21,023 bases of DNA, from positions 1 through 21,023 of the IMG/VR virus record IMGVR_UViG_3300007513_001216. One strand, given 5' to 3'. The stretch is from a virus. Positions 7,258 to 13,706 of this stretch are shown here, piece by piece; positions within the stretch are counted from its first letter, which is position 1; every line of letters begins with the position of its first letter. Under the pieces are notes generated by a model. That model made no database searches, was not told the origin of the DNA, and worked only from the letters and a program-made list of their open reading frames with translations. The translations under genes and the position numbers were made by a program.

Positions 7258-7871
7258 AAAAACAAGATTTAACTACAGGGGCTGGTAAAAAACTATATAT
7301 TTACGATGAAGTTTTTGATTATAGTACCCAATCTAAATTGGAACATTATATATGGTCATCATATTTTAAGCCTGTAGGAGAAGACCGTGGGTTTGATCGA
7401 AATACAGCTAATCATTTAACAATGATGGCTACTTATTCTAAAGAGGACCATGAAACATCACATTTTTTCGATTATCTTCCTAAAGAAATACAGGAAGAAC
7501 ATAATATAAGTTTAGATACTTATAGTCATGGCTTTGCTAATTTGGTTACACCATCAGATAGATTTCATGTGCATTCGGATAATAGTGTACCAGATCCAAA
7601 AACATATTATAAAGAAGATGAAATAGACCATAATAAGACTTTACTTTATTATCCGTCTATGAATTGGCACGTTGAATATGGTGGTGATACTTTATTTTTA
7701 GATGAAACTGGCTTAAGTGTAGAGGTGTTTTCACAATATACAAGTGGTAGAATTATTATATTTGATTGTAATATACCACACCTTATGAGACCATCGACAG
7801 CTTTGGCCCCCCATTTTAGATTCAGTTGGGTGATAAAGTTTCTAACAGATGAAAATTTTAGAAACTATTGA
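7254..7871 (+). CDS. 2OG-Fe(II) oxygenase (prolyl-4-hydroxylase-like, copy 3)
   Basis: 205-aa dioxygenase of a different subfamily from those at 832 and 3474. Seen: FHVHSDN with an H-x-D metal motif (H107, D109), LLYYPSMNWHVEYGGDTLFL typical of the core strands, then NIPHLMRP (distal H176) and R189 in HFRFSWVIKF for 2-oxoglutarate. The arrangement matches P4H-type phage oxygenases. The ATG at 7254 overlaps the upstream stop (ATGA), with GGTGG about 9 nt before it. A TTG at 7215 in the same frame would only add residues encoded by the upstream gene's membrane segment, so it was not used. The substrate is unknown. A hydroxylase of a viral or host protein is the usual guess for this subfamily. 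Confidence 0.82.
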   Translation: MKKQDLTTGAGKKLYIYDEVFDYSTQSKLEHYIWSSYFKPVGEDRGFDRNTANHLTMMATYSKEDHETSHFFDYLPKEIQEEHNISLDTYSHGFANLVTPSDRFHVHSDNSVPDPKTYYKEDEIDHNKTLLYYPSMNWHVEYGGDTLFLDETGLSVEVFSQYTSGRIIIFDCNIPHLMRPSTALAPHFRFSWVIKFLTDENFRNY

Positions 7872-7896
7872 CAAAACATTAAAAAAGTGATAGGAT
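7868..7896 (+). promoter_or_regulatory. Sigma70-type promoter before the DUF3310-like/gp45 unit
   Basis: A perfect -35 TTGACA (7868-7873), a 17-nt spacer and a -10 TAGGAT (7891-7896, 4 of 6). The predicted start falls at about 7903, the A of the ATG. AGGA within the -10 could alternatively be a Shine-Dalgarno site 7 nt from the ATG on read-through RNA, so the box may have two uses. It would feed the replication genes from gp45 onward. Confidence 0.6.
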
Positions 7897-7902
7897 TATA
7901 TT

Positions 7903-8211
7903 ATGACAGCAAAAATTGCTAAGTTACCTGAAACGTGTTATAAGTTCCAAGAAAATAAATCTCTTAAAGAATTAAGAGAATATATTGATAAAACTTATGA
8001 CGGACATTATTCTACAGACAAATATCAAGCAACAGATATGATTATTGATGCGGGTCACGGTGAAGGATTTTGTATGGGTAATATTATGAAGTATGCTAAG
8101 CGGTATGGACGTAAAAATGGAAAGAATAGGGATGACCTTATGAAGGTTTTACATTATGGAATTATTATGTTACACATAAACGAAACGGAGAGTGAAGATG
8201 AAATTAAGTAA
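7903..8211 (+). CDS. DUF3310-like small phage protein
   Basis: 102-aa protein matching the DUF3310 (SaV-like) pattern, sometimes loosely labelled a nucleotide kinase. Seen: the segment GEGFCMGNIMKYAKRYGRKN (about 54-73) followed by RDDLMKVLHYGIIML, equivalent to the family's F-x-x-G-N-x-x-K-Y-x-x-R-x-x-x-K and D-L-x-K-A-x-W-Y helices. No kinase P-loop is present, so a kinase label would be unsafe. It is the first gene behind the 7868 promoter and overlaps gp45 by 14 nt, so it is probably expressed early with the clamp. The biochemical role is unknown. Confidence 0.7.
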   Translation: MTAKIAKLPETCYKFQENKSLKELREYIDKTYDGHYSTDKYQATDMIIDAGHGEGFCMGNIMKYAKRYGRKNGKNRDDLMKVLHYGIIMLHINETESEDEIK

Positions 8212-8836
8212 TGAAACGATTGATGTATTGAAGAATTTTTCAAGCATTAATCAAAATATTTTGATTAAAGAAGGTAACACGGTGAAAACCATGTCTACTA
8301 TGAAAAACATTTTGGCGACAGCAGATGTTAATGAAAATTTCCCGAGAGATTTTGGAATCTATGATTTAAACGAATTTCTTGGAGTGATGAGTTTGACAAA
8401 AGATCCAGAAGTGTCTTATCAAGATAGTCATATGGTTATCAATGGTGGTGGTTCAAAGATTAAATATATGTATTCAGACCCATCTATTTTGGTGACTCCG
8501 CCTGAGACTTTTAATGCACCAGAAACTAATATCAATATTAAAGTGACAAAGGAGAATATGGCGGCTCTAACAAAAGCATCAGCAGTAATGATGTTGCCAG
8601 ACCTTATTATTGACCAAAATGTTATGAAAGTTAGTGATTTGAAAAATGCAACATCTAATGAGTTTGCTTTGGATCTTGATTATGAAGGTGATGATTTCAG
8701 TGTTAATTTTAAAATAGAAAATATTAAAGTTATTCCTGGTAATTATGATGTTAGTATTTCAACGACTGCTTTAGTATCTAATTGGAAAAGTGGTGTAGTT
8801 GATTATTGGATCGCTCTTGAGCAACCCACGGATTAG
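8198..8836 (+). CDS. 45: T4 gp45-like sliding clamp
   Basis: Processivity clamp of the phage DNA polymerase, and in T4 also the mobile activator of late transcription. The 212-aa length is close to T4 gp45 (228). The sequence begins MKLSNETIDVLKNFSSINQN and continues with ILIKEGNTVKTMS, as in the first clamp domain, and shows the two-domain repeat of beta strands expected of a trimeric ring. ATG 8198 is chosen over GTG 8192 because GGAG (8187-8190) is correctly spaced. It would be loaded by gp44/gp62 (8962, 11132) and bound by the C-terminal tails of gp43 and gp55. Confidence 0.92.
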   Translation: MKLSNETIDVLKNFSSINQNILIKEGNTVKTMSTMKNILATADVNENFPRDFGIYDLNEFLGVMSLTKDPEVSYQDSHMVINGGGSKIKYMYSDPSILVTPPETFNAPETNINIKVTKENMAALTKASAVMMLPDLIIDQNVMKVSDLKNATSNEFALDLDYEGDDFSVNFKIENIKVIPGNYDVSISTTALVSNWKSGVVDYWIALEQPTD

Positions 8837-8858
8837 TACGGAAATACTGTACCATTTT

Positions 8859-9002
8859 ATGTGCCACAAGTGTGCTGGTTGGTGGTCCATAGCAGTAGAA
8901 AGTTTTTTACCTTTGGATAGAGAATGGTACTGTCCTTGGTGCGGTGAGAAGGAACTTTATAATGAAAGAGACATATCTATGGGTAGAGAAGTATCGCCCT
9001 AA
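8859..9002 (+). CDS. Small zinc-ribbon protein between gp45 and gp44
   Basis: 47-aa ORF with two CxxC knuckles: CHKC at residues 2-5 and CPWC at 25-28, separated by a GWWSI segment and followed by an acidic, basic-ended tail. This is a classic four-cysteine zinc ribbon, and small proteins with CxxC-GGWW-type starts occur in T4-like marine phages. The frame is open further upstream (to 8799, into gp45), but the only sensible ATG is 8859, which has a weak SD. It overlaps the start of gp44 by 41 nt, which is long for this genome and suggests translational coupling to the clamp loader. It may bind DNA, RNA polymerase or the replisome. The function is unknown. Confidence 0.65.
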   Translation: MCHKCAGWWSIAVESFLPLDREWYCPWCGEKELYNERDISMGREVSP

Positions 9003-9897
9003 AAAGATAACCGATTGTATTCTTCCTGAATCAATCAAAAATACCTTTCTAGAATTTGTCGGACAAGGAGAGATTCCTAATCTTCTCCTTGCCGGTGGTT
9101 CTGGTGTAGGTAAAACAACTGTTGCTCGAGCGTTGTGTGAGGAACTTCATTCTGATTATATCATTATAAACGGATCAGAAGAATCTGGCATTGATGTATT
9201 GAGAAACAAAATTAAAACATTTGCTTCAACTGTTTCACTTCAAGGTGGACAAAAAACAGTTATTCTTGATGAAGCAGATTATCTAAATCCATCTTCAACA
9301 CAACCTGCTCTTCGTGGGTTTATTGAGGAGTTTCATAGAAACTGTCGTTTTATTTTTACTTGTAATTATAAAAATAGAATTATAGAACCATTACATTCTC
9401 GATGCTCAGTTATCGAGTTTAAGATAAACGGCAATAAAGCAATACTTGCTTCACAGTTTATGACTCGTATTGAAGGTGTTTTGAAACAAGAAGATATTGG
9501 ATTTGAAGAAGAAGTTGTAGCAGAATTAATTATGAAACATTTTCCAGATTTTAGGAGAGTGTTGAACGAACTACAGCGCTATAGTGTTAGTGGTGTAATT
9601 GATTCTGGTATTCTTGTAAACATTGCTGAAGTCAACATGAAAGAGTTGATGAATCATTTGAAGAAAAAAGAATTTACTCAAGTTCGCAAGTGGGTTGTGG
9701 ACAATATAGATAATGATCCTGTGAAAGTGTTCCGTAGAATATACGAAACTTTATATCAGTATATGAAACCTAATAGTATTCCCGCAGCAGTATTAGTATT
9801 GGGTAAATATCAATATTATTCAGCTTTTGTTGCTGATGCAGAAGTTAATCTATTGGCGTGTTTAACTGAAATCATGTCCCAATGTGAGTTTAAATGA
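8962..9897 (+). CDS. 44: T4 gp44-like clamp-loader ATPase subunit
   Basis: AAA+ ATPase of 311 aa (T4 gp44 is 319) that opens gp45 and loads it on primed DNA. Seen: WVEKYRPKKITDCILPE at the N-terminus, Walker A GGSGVGKTT (45-53), Walker B VILDEADYL (DEAD 103-106), sensor I at FTCN (132-135) and SRC (146-148) carrying the arginine finger, followed by the helical collar. ATG 8962 is preferred over the in-frame GTG at 8944 because GAAGGA lies about 9 nt upstream and the protein then starts like its relatives. In T4 the next gene is 62. Here a DruA-like gene is inserted between them. Confidence 0.95.
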   Translation: MKETYLWVEKYRPKKITDCILPESIKNTFLEFVGQGEIPNLLLAGGSGVGKTTVARALCEELHSDYIIINGSEESGIDVLRNKIKTFASTVSLQGGQKTVILDEADYLNPSSTQPALRGFIEEFHRNCRFIFTCNYKNRIIEPLHSRCSVIEFKINGNKAILASQFMTRIEGVLKQEDIGFEEEVVAELIMKHFPDFRRVLNELQRYSVSGVIDSGILVNIAEVNMKELMNHLKKKEFTQVRKWVVDNIDNDPVKVFRRIYETLYQYMKPNSIPAAVLVLGKYQYYSAFVADAEVNLLACLTEIMSQCEFK

Positions 9898-11135
9898 GAG
9901 AAGATTGGGACGATAGATTAACGGAAGAATATGAATATTGGTTATCAAATAATCCTGTAGATAAAGTTGATTGTCCTAGTGATGATGAACTACGGGCTTT
10001 ATTACTCGACAACCTAGAGTTTGTTCGTTCCATGTCTATAGAGGAATATACCCTCTATCAGAAATGGAATGAAATTCATACAAAATATCCTACTAAAGAA
10101 ACCTCTACACTGTTTGGTGTGGAGAATGTGATGATTGATGCGAAAAAGAAGCACATTACAGATAAAGCAAAGTCTATGGTGTGGCCTGGCGGAGATTATA
10201 CAAAATTACAACCAGAGTTAATTCTTACAGAGCATAATCGTTGGTTGACAGACCAATGGACTGCTGTAAGAACATTTTGTCATACACAAAGAAACAATAA
10301 TAATATTGGTAGAAATTTATTTTATCTTGTAGTAGATAAACCAACTGGACAATATCTAGGTGTAATTTGTATATCGTCAGATTTTATAGACTTAACTCCT
10401 AGAGATAAGTTTGTAGGTTGGACTAGAGAACAACGTAATGAGGGAATGTTAGGACATACAGCAATTGGGTCTAGTATATTACCCACACAACCTTTGGGAT
10501 TTAATTATGTTGGTGGTAAGTTACTTGCTTTGTTATGTTTATCCGATACAGTTCAGAATGATTGGAAGAAAAGATATAAACAAATATTGGTAGGTATGAC
10601 TACAACATCTTTATATGGATCATTTTCTCAGTATCAGAATTTGAAGTATTGGAATAAAAGAGGTAAAACAACAGGCAAAGTTGTATTTGAACCAAACATA
10701 CAGAATTTAAGAGCGTGTAGGAGGTGGACTCATAAGAATCATCCCGAGAAATATTGGGAGTGGTGGCATGCTATGAATGATAAAGGCAATAAGTATAAAA
10801 GAGACCATAAGTTTAGAATGTTGACATTTATATATTCTCAATTAGGTATTAAGAATGTAGAATCAATGCACCAACGTGGTATATACTTTTCCCATCTATA
10901 CGAAAATACAGCAGAATTTCTCCGACAAGAGATAACAGAGTCCATGTTAATTAAAAGATTTCCAACATCTACAGAGCATCTTGTAGATATATGGAAAGAA
11001 AAGTATGCTAGCAAGAGAATTAAATCACTTACAGAAAGTAATAGATTAAATAATAATATACTGTTTTATGATGATTTAATTTATATGAATTGGGAAGAAA
11101 CAAAACAAAAATATTTAAGTGATGTAGGACGATGA
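9894..11135 (+). CDS. DruA/DUF4338-like protein, copy 1 (between gp44 and gp62)
   Basis: 413-aa protein. The central part (about 112-262) follows the layout of the DUF4338 (Druantia protein DruA) family as I know it: NLFYLVVDKPTGQYLGVI, then LTPRDKFVGWTREQRN, then ILPTQPLGFNYVGGKLLALL, then RYKQILVGMTTTSLYG and a final YWNKRGKTTGK. The flanking regions (1-110 and 263-413) are not recognised. It is homologous to the protein at 16205 across the core and also near the C-terminus (ASKRIKSLTESNRL versus ASKRYDSIKEDGRL). The strand order and the closing Tyr-x-x-x-x-x-x-Trp/Tyr-Gly segments are reminiscent of GNAT-fold proteins such as phage Mu Mom, which is inference. It overlaps gp44 and gp62 by 4 nt each, so it is made with the clamp loader. 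DruA's own molecular activity is not established. Confidence 0.6.
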   Translation: MREDWDDRLTEEYEYWLSNNPVDKVDCPSDDELRALLLDNLEFVRSMSIEEYTLYQKWNEIHTKYPTKETSTLFGVENVMIDAKKKHITDKAKSMVWPGGDYTKLQPELILTEHNRWLTDQWTAVRTFCHTQRNNNNIGRNLFYLVVDKPTGQYLGVICISSDFIDLTPRDKFVGWTREQRNEGMLGHTAIGSSILPTQPLGFNYVGGKLLALLCLSDTVQNDWKKRYKQILVGMTTTSLYGSFSQYQNLKYWNKRGKTTGKVVFEPNIQNLRACRRWTHKNHPEKYWEWWHAMNDKGNKYKRDHKFRMLTFIYSQLGIKNVESMHQRGIYFSHLYENTAEFLRQEITESMLIKRFPTSTEHLVDIWKEKYASKRIKSLTESNRLNNNILFYDDLIYMNWEETKQKYLSDVGR

Positions 11136-11545
11136 AGAAAAACGAACCACCTTATCAATTAAAACATTATTTGAATGCTATAAACCATGAAAAAGTAGAT
11201 TTGATGGATGGTGAAGATGAGTTTTGGGAAAAGAAATATCCTGCTTTTATAGTAAATAAGGCATTAGGTTCTTTTGTTGATACTATACTATATGTGAATG
11301 AAATGAACAAGATGCACCACCTCGACAAGCGTCTCCAATTTCATTTTTTTCTAAATAGTATAGGTCGTAAAAAAAGATTTGCTAAATGGTTACGATCAAG
11401 CAAGATCGAAAATCTTGACACAATCAAAGAGTATTATGGATATAATAATGAAAAGGCCAGACAGGCTCTTGAGATACTAAATGATGAGCAAATTGAAGAA
11501 ATAAAAATAATAATAAATCGAGGTGGAAAACATGGAAGAACTTGA
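11132..11545 (+). CDS. 62: T4 gp62-like clamp-loader small subunit
   Basis: Non-ATPase subunit that completes the gp44(4)/gp62(1) clamp loader. At 137 aa it is shorter than T4 gp62 (187) but similar to marine relatives. Recognisable stretches: PYQLKHYLNAINHEKVDLM, FIVNKALGSFVDTI, NEMNKMHHLDKRLQFHFFLN, RKKRFAKWLR and YYGYNNEKARQALEIL, all characteristic of the family. SD AGGA lies 3-4 nt before the ATG. The gene overlaps RegA by 14 nt. In T4, 62 is translated by coupling to 44. Here coupling would have to run through the inserted DruA-like gene. Confidence 0.9.
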   Translation: MKKNEPPYQLKHYLNAINHEKVDLMDGEDEFWEKKYPAFIVNKALGSFVDTILYVNEMNKMHHLDKRLQFHFFLNSIGRKKRFAKWLRSSKIENLDTIKEYYGYNNEKARQALEILNDEQIEEIKIIINRGGKHGRT

Positions 11546-11936
11546 TTGGGACCCAGGCTTAATGCTTGAGGTCACATTATCAGAAGCTGATGATTTCCTT
11601 AAAATCCGAGAAACCTTATCACGCATTGGTGTTGCTTCTAGAAAAGAAAGAATTTTATATCAATCTTGTCACATTCTACATAAGCAGGGCCGATATTTTA
11701 TCGTACATTTTAAAGAATTGTTTGCGTTAGATGGTAAGCCAACCAATTTGACTCAAAATGATATAGAACGAAGAAATACAATAGCTGGTTTATTGGAAGA
11801 TTGGGGACTTGTGAATATTGAGGGGTTGTCAGAACCTAGAGCACCATTATCACAAATAAAGATATTATCTTTTAAAGAAAAAGATGAATGGACTCTAGAA
11901 ACAAAATATAATATAGGAAAGAAACGAGTGGAATAA
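11532..11936 (+). CDS. regA: RegA translational repressor
   Basis: RNA-binding repressor that blocks ribosome access at the start sites of many early phage mRNAs, including clamp, clamp-loader and its own. Conserved stretches are unmistakable: DDFLKIRETLSRIGVASRK, ILYQSCHILHKQGRYFIVHF, RRNTIAGLLEDWGLVNI and ILSFKEKDEWTLETKYNIG. The start is uncertain. ATG 11532 has GAGGTGG upstream (134 aa), while ATG 11562 gives MLEVTL, which aligns directly with the T4 start MIEITL but has a poor SD. If 11532 is used, the protein has a 10-residue N-terminal extension relative to T4 (122 aa). The position between 62 and 43 is as in T4. Confidence 0.95.
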   Translation: MEELDWDPGLMLEVTLSEADDFLKIRETLSRIGVASRKERILYQSCHILHKQGRYFIVHFKELFALDGKPTNLTQNDIERRNTIAGLLEDWGLVNIEGLSEPRAPLSQIKILSFKEKDEWTLETKYNIGKKRVE

Positions 11937-11937
11937 T

Positions 11938-12234
11938 ATGATTAAATTGATAAGAATGAAGTCCGGTGAAGATGTTATCGGCGATGTGACAGAAATAGAT
12001 ACAGGATATATAGTAGAAAGGCCAGCGGTACTCATGCCTATGCCAGCTTCTCAAGGTAGAGAAATGTCAATGGGCATGGTGCCTTGGCAACCATTTAGTA
12101 AAAGTACAAAATTTTCTATTCCAGGAGATTGGGTAGTTACAACTTCAGACCCAGCAGACGATATTGAAAATGGATATAGAACAAATTTTGGTTCAGGCAT
12201 ACAAGTAGCAACAAATAAATTACTCGTAGACTAA
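11938..12234 (+). CDS. Small conserved phage protein with KSGEDVIGDV motif (possibly Sm-like)
   Basis: 98-aa protein starting MIKLIRMKSGEDVIGDVTEI, followed by YIVERPAVLMPMP and a VPWQPFSKSTKFSIP segment. Small proteins with this KLxSGEDVI start are recurrent in T4-like marine phages next to the replication genes, but their function is not known to me. The opening resembles the Sm1 motif (a strand, then G-x-x-V-x-G-x-V), so a small beta-barrel RNA-binding fold is a reasonable guess and no more. An SD-like GAGTGGA sits 6 nt before the ATG. The gap to RegA is 1 nt, so co-expression with that RNA-binding repressor is near certain. Confidence 0.65.
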   Translation: MIKLIRMKSGEDVIGDVTEIDTGYIVERPAVLMPMPASQGREMSMGMVPWQPFSKSTKFSIPGDWVVTTSDPADDIENGYRTNFGSGIQVATNKLLVD

Positions 12235-12237
12235 ATA
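12230..12237 (+). promoter_or_regulatory. Possible late promoter element (ACTAAATA), 5 nt before the RimK-RimB start
   Basis: ACTAAATA matches 6 of 8 positions of the T4 late element TATAAATA. T4 late elements occupy about -13 to -6, so the 5-nt gap here puts +1 on the A of ATG 12243, predicting a leaderless late mRNA. The same octamer with the same 5-nt gap precedes the ATG at 19722. The only SD-like AGGA (12237-12240) is just 2 nt from the ATG. Speculative. Confidence 0.3.
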
Positions 12238-12242
12238 GGACT

Positions 12243-13685
12243 ATGAGTAAATCATTTTCTATGATTCGCAAAGCCAGAGGCACTTTGGTCGAGCAGAAAA
12301 AAGAAGAACAACCCAAAGACGAAAAGTATCGGTTGTTGGTTATTAGTAATAAGCCTGACAACAATCCTTATTTCCATACTGTTCAAAGACTTTTGGATGA
12401 AGCAAAAAAACTTGGCATTCCAGCTTATGTATTGATGGCGGAAATAGCAAATATTGCTGATGGCCAAGTTTGGAACTCTGGAGATGAAAAAAATAAATTT
12501 AATATTTCATCTGATGATACTATTACTATTGTTCGTGGTTCTGTTGCTCGCCGAGACGCATATTTAGACTTAATTTCCCAATTAGAAAAACTAGGTATAG
12601 TAGTTGTAAATAGTAGACAAACAGTACAAATATGTGCTGACAAATATTGGTCATCTTTGCGTTTTGCTGATAATAATATTCCAACTCCAAAAACAGCTTT
12701 AGTACAAAGTGAAGAAACTTTACAAGCATCATTAGATATTATTGGAGAAGAATACCCAATGATATTGAAAACTCTAAAAGGATCAAAAGGTGTAGGAGTG
12801 ATTTTTATTGAATCTAAACGCCAATTAGTTTCTTTGATACAATTACTTTGGAAAGAAGATGATTCTACAGAAATACTTTTACAATCATATATTAAATCAG
12901 ATTTTGATGTAAGAGCATTAGTTTTGAATGGCAAAATTCTGACCGCAATGCGCAGAGATGTTTTAGAGGGAGATTTTAGAAGTAATTATTCACAAGGCGC
13001 TAAAGTTAAAGAATATAAGTTAAGTTCCGAAGAAATGGAAATATGTATTAATGCTGATAAAAGTGTTAATGGCATATACACCGGAGTAGATTTTATTAAG
13101 AATGGTAACGATATTTTTGTATTAGAGGTAAACAGTTCACCTGGCACTGAAGGTATTGAAGAAGCAACTGGTAGAAATTTAATTAAGGAAATATTAGTTC
13201 ATTTTAAAGATAGAAATAATTGGAGATGGCAAGCTACAGAAATTGGGAGATTTGAATTAGTTACTTTAGAAGGTGTTGGTAAAATTGTTGCAAATTTTGA
13301 TACTGGTAATAGTGCAAGATGTATTATTCATGCTGACAAATATGATGTAAAAAACAATATAGTGACATGGGAAATACAAGGGAAAAAATTTAAAAATAAA
13401 CTTATTAAAATGACAAAGTGGGAACGGGGTGCTCTTGCCGCTGAGGTTATTGAAAGACCGCTCATATTATTAGATGTTACATTTGATGGTTCTATATATA
13501 AAGATGTTAAATTTGCTATAGATGATAGAAGTGAAAAGAGAACAAAATGTTTAATGAACCAAGATTTTATGAAACGAAGTAAAGTGATGGTCAATCCATC
13601 TAGATCATTTGTGGCCACATTTGCACCTAACCATGGTCTAAATTCTGATGGAACCTTTAAGAAGAACGCATTTGACTTATTTTGA
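12243..13685 (+). CDS. RimK-type ATP-grasp ligase fused to RimB-like aspartic protease
   Basis: 480-aa two-domain protein. Residues about 28-325 are a RimK-like ATP-grasp ligase: YRLLVISNK start, YPMILKTLKGSKGVGV (171-186, ATP-binding lysine K176 and glycine loop), DVRALVLNGKILTAMRR (222-238) and FVLEVNSSPGTEGIE (292-306) with metal ligands E295 and N297. RimK adds glutamates to the C-terminus of ribosomal protein S6. Residues about 335-457 match the RimB/ATP-dependent zinc-protease family (retropepsin-like): EGVGKIVANFDTGNSARCIIH with the catalytic-type DTG (353-355), then FAIDDRSEKRTKCLMNQDF and VNPSRSF (450-456). The N-terminal 27 residues are charged and variable. Writer and trimmer on one chain is the notable feature. 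The -35 of the gp43 promoter lies in its last codons. Domain assignment is strong; the S6 target is inferred. Confidence 0.85.
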   Translation: MSKSFSMIRKARGTLVEQKKEEQPKDEKYRLLVISNKPDNNPYFHTVQRLLDEAKKLGIPAYVLMAEIANIADGQVWNSGDEKNKFNISSDDTITIVRGSVARRDAYLDLISQLEKLGIVVVNSRQTVQICADKYWSSLRFADNNIPTPKTALVQSEETLQASLDIIGEEYPMILKTLKGSKGVGVIFIESKRQLVSLIQLLWKEDDSTEILLQSYIKSDFDVRALVLNGKILTAMRRDVLEGDFRSNYSQGAKVKEYKLSSEEMEICINADKSVNGIYTGVDFIKNGNDIFVLEVNSSPGTEGIEEATGRNLIKEILVHFKDRNNWRWQATEIGRFELVTLEGVGKIVANFDTGNSARCIIHADKYDVKNNIVTWEIQGKKFKNKLIKMTKWERGALAAEVIERPLILLDVTFDGSIYKDVKFAIDDRSEKRTKCLMNQDFMKRSKVMVNPSRSFVATFAPNHGLNSDGTFKKNAFDLF

Positions 13686-13700
13686 TTTTTATGATATAAT
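13672..13700 (+). promoter_or_regulatory. Strong sigma70-type promoter immediately before gp43 (leaderless)
   Basis: TTGACT (13672-13677, 5 of 6), a 17-nt spacer, and a perfect TATAAT (13695-13700). Only six bases (GGTCCC) separate the -10 from ATG 13707, so the expected +1 is the A of the start codon or within 1-2 nt of it. No Shine-Dalgarno sequence exists in the 25 nt before the ATG. Confidence 0.75.
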
Positions 13701-13706
13701 GGTCCC

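Noticed and set aside
7903-8211. Calling the DUF3310-like protein a nucleotide kinase
   Set aside because: No P-loop or other kinase motif is visible; the label found in some phage annotations is not supported by the sequence.
10246-10251. TTGACA inside the first DruA-like gene
   Set aside because: No -10-like hexamer at 16-18 nt downstream; likely a coding coincidence.
11414-11445. TTGACA followed by TATAAT inside gp62, possible regA promoter
   Set aside because: The spacer is 20 nt, outside the workable range, and the site is inside coding sequence. Read-through and coupling explain regA expression.
12425-12934. 169-codon open frame on the minus strand inside the RimK-RimB gene
   Set aside because: It is fully covered by a well-supported + strand gene with clear domain motifs. 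The reverse product has no recognisable motif, and no other gene in the window is on the minus strand.
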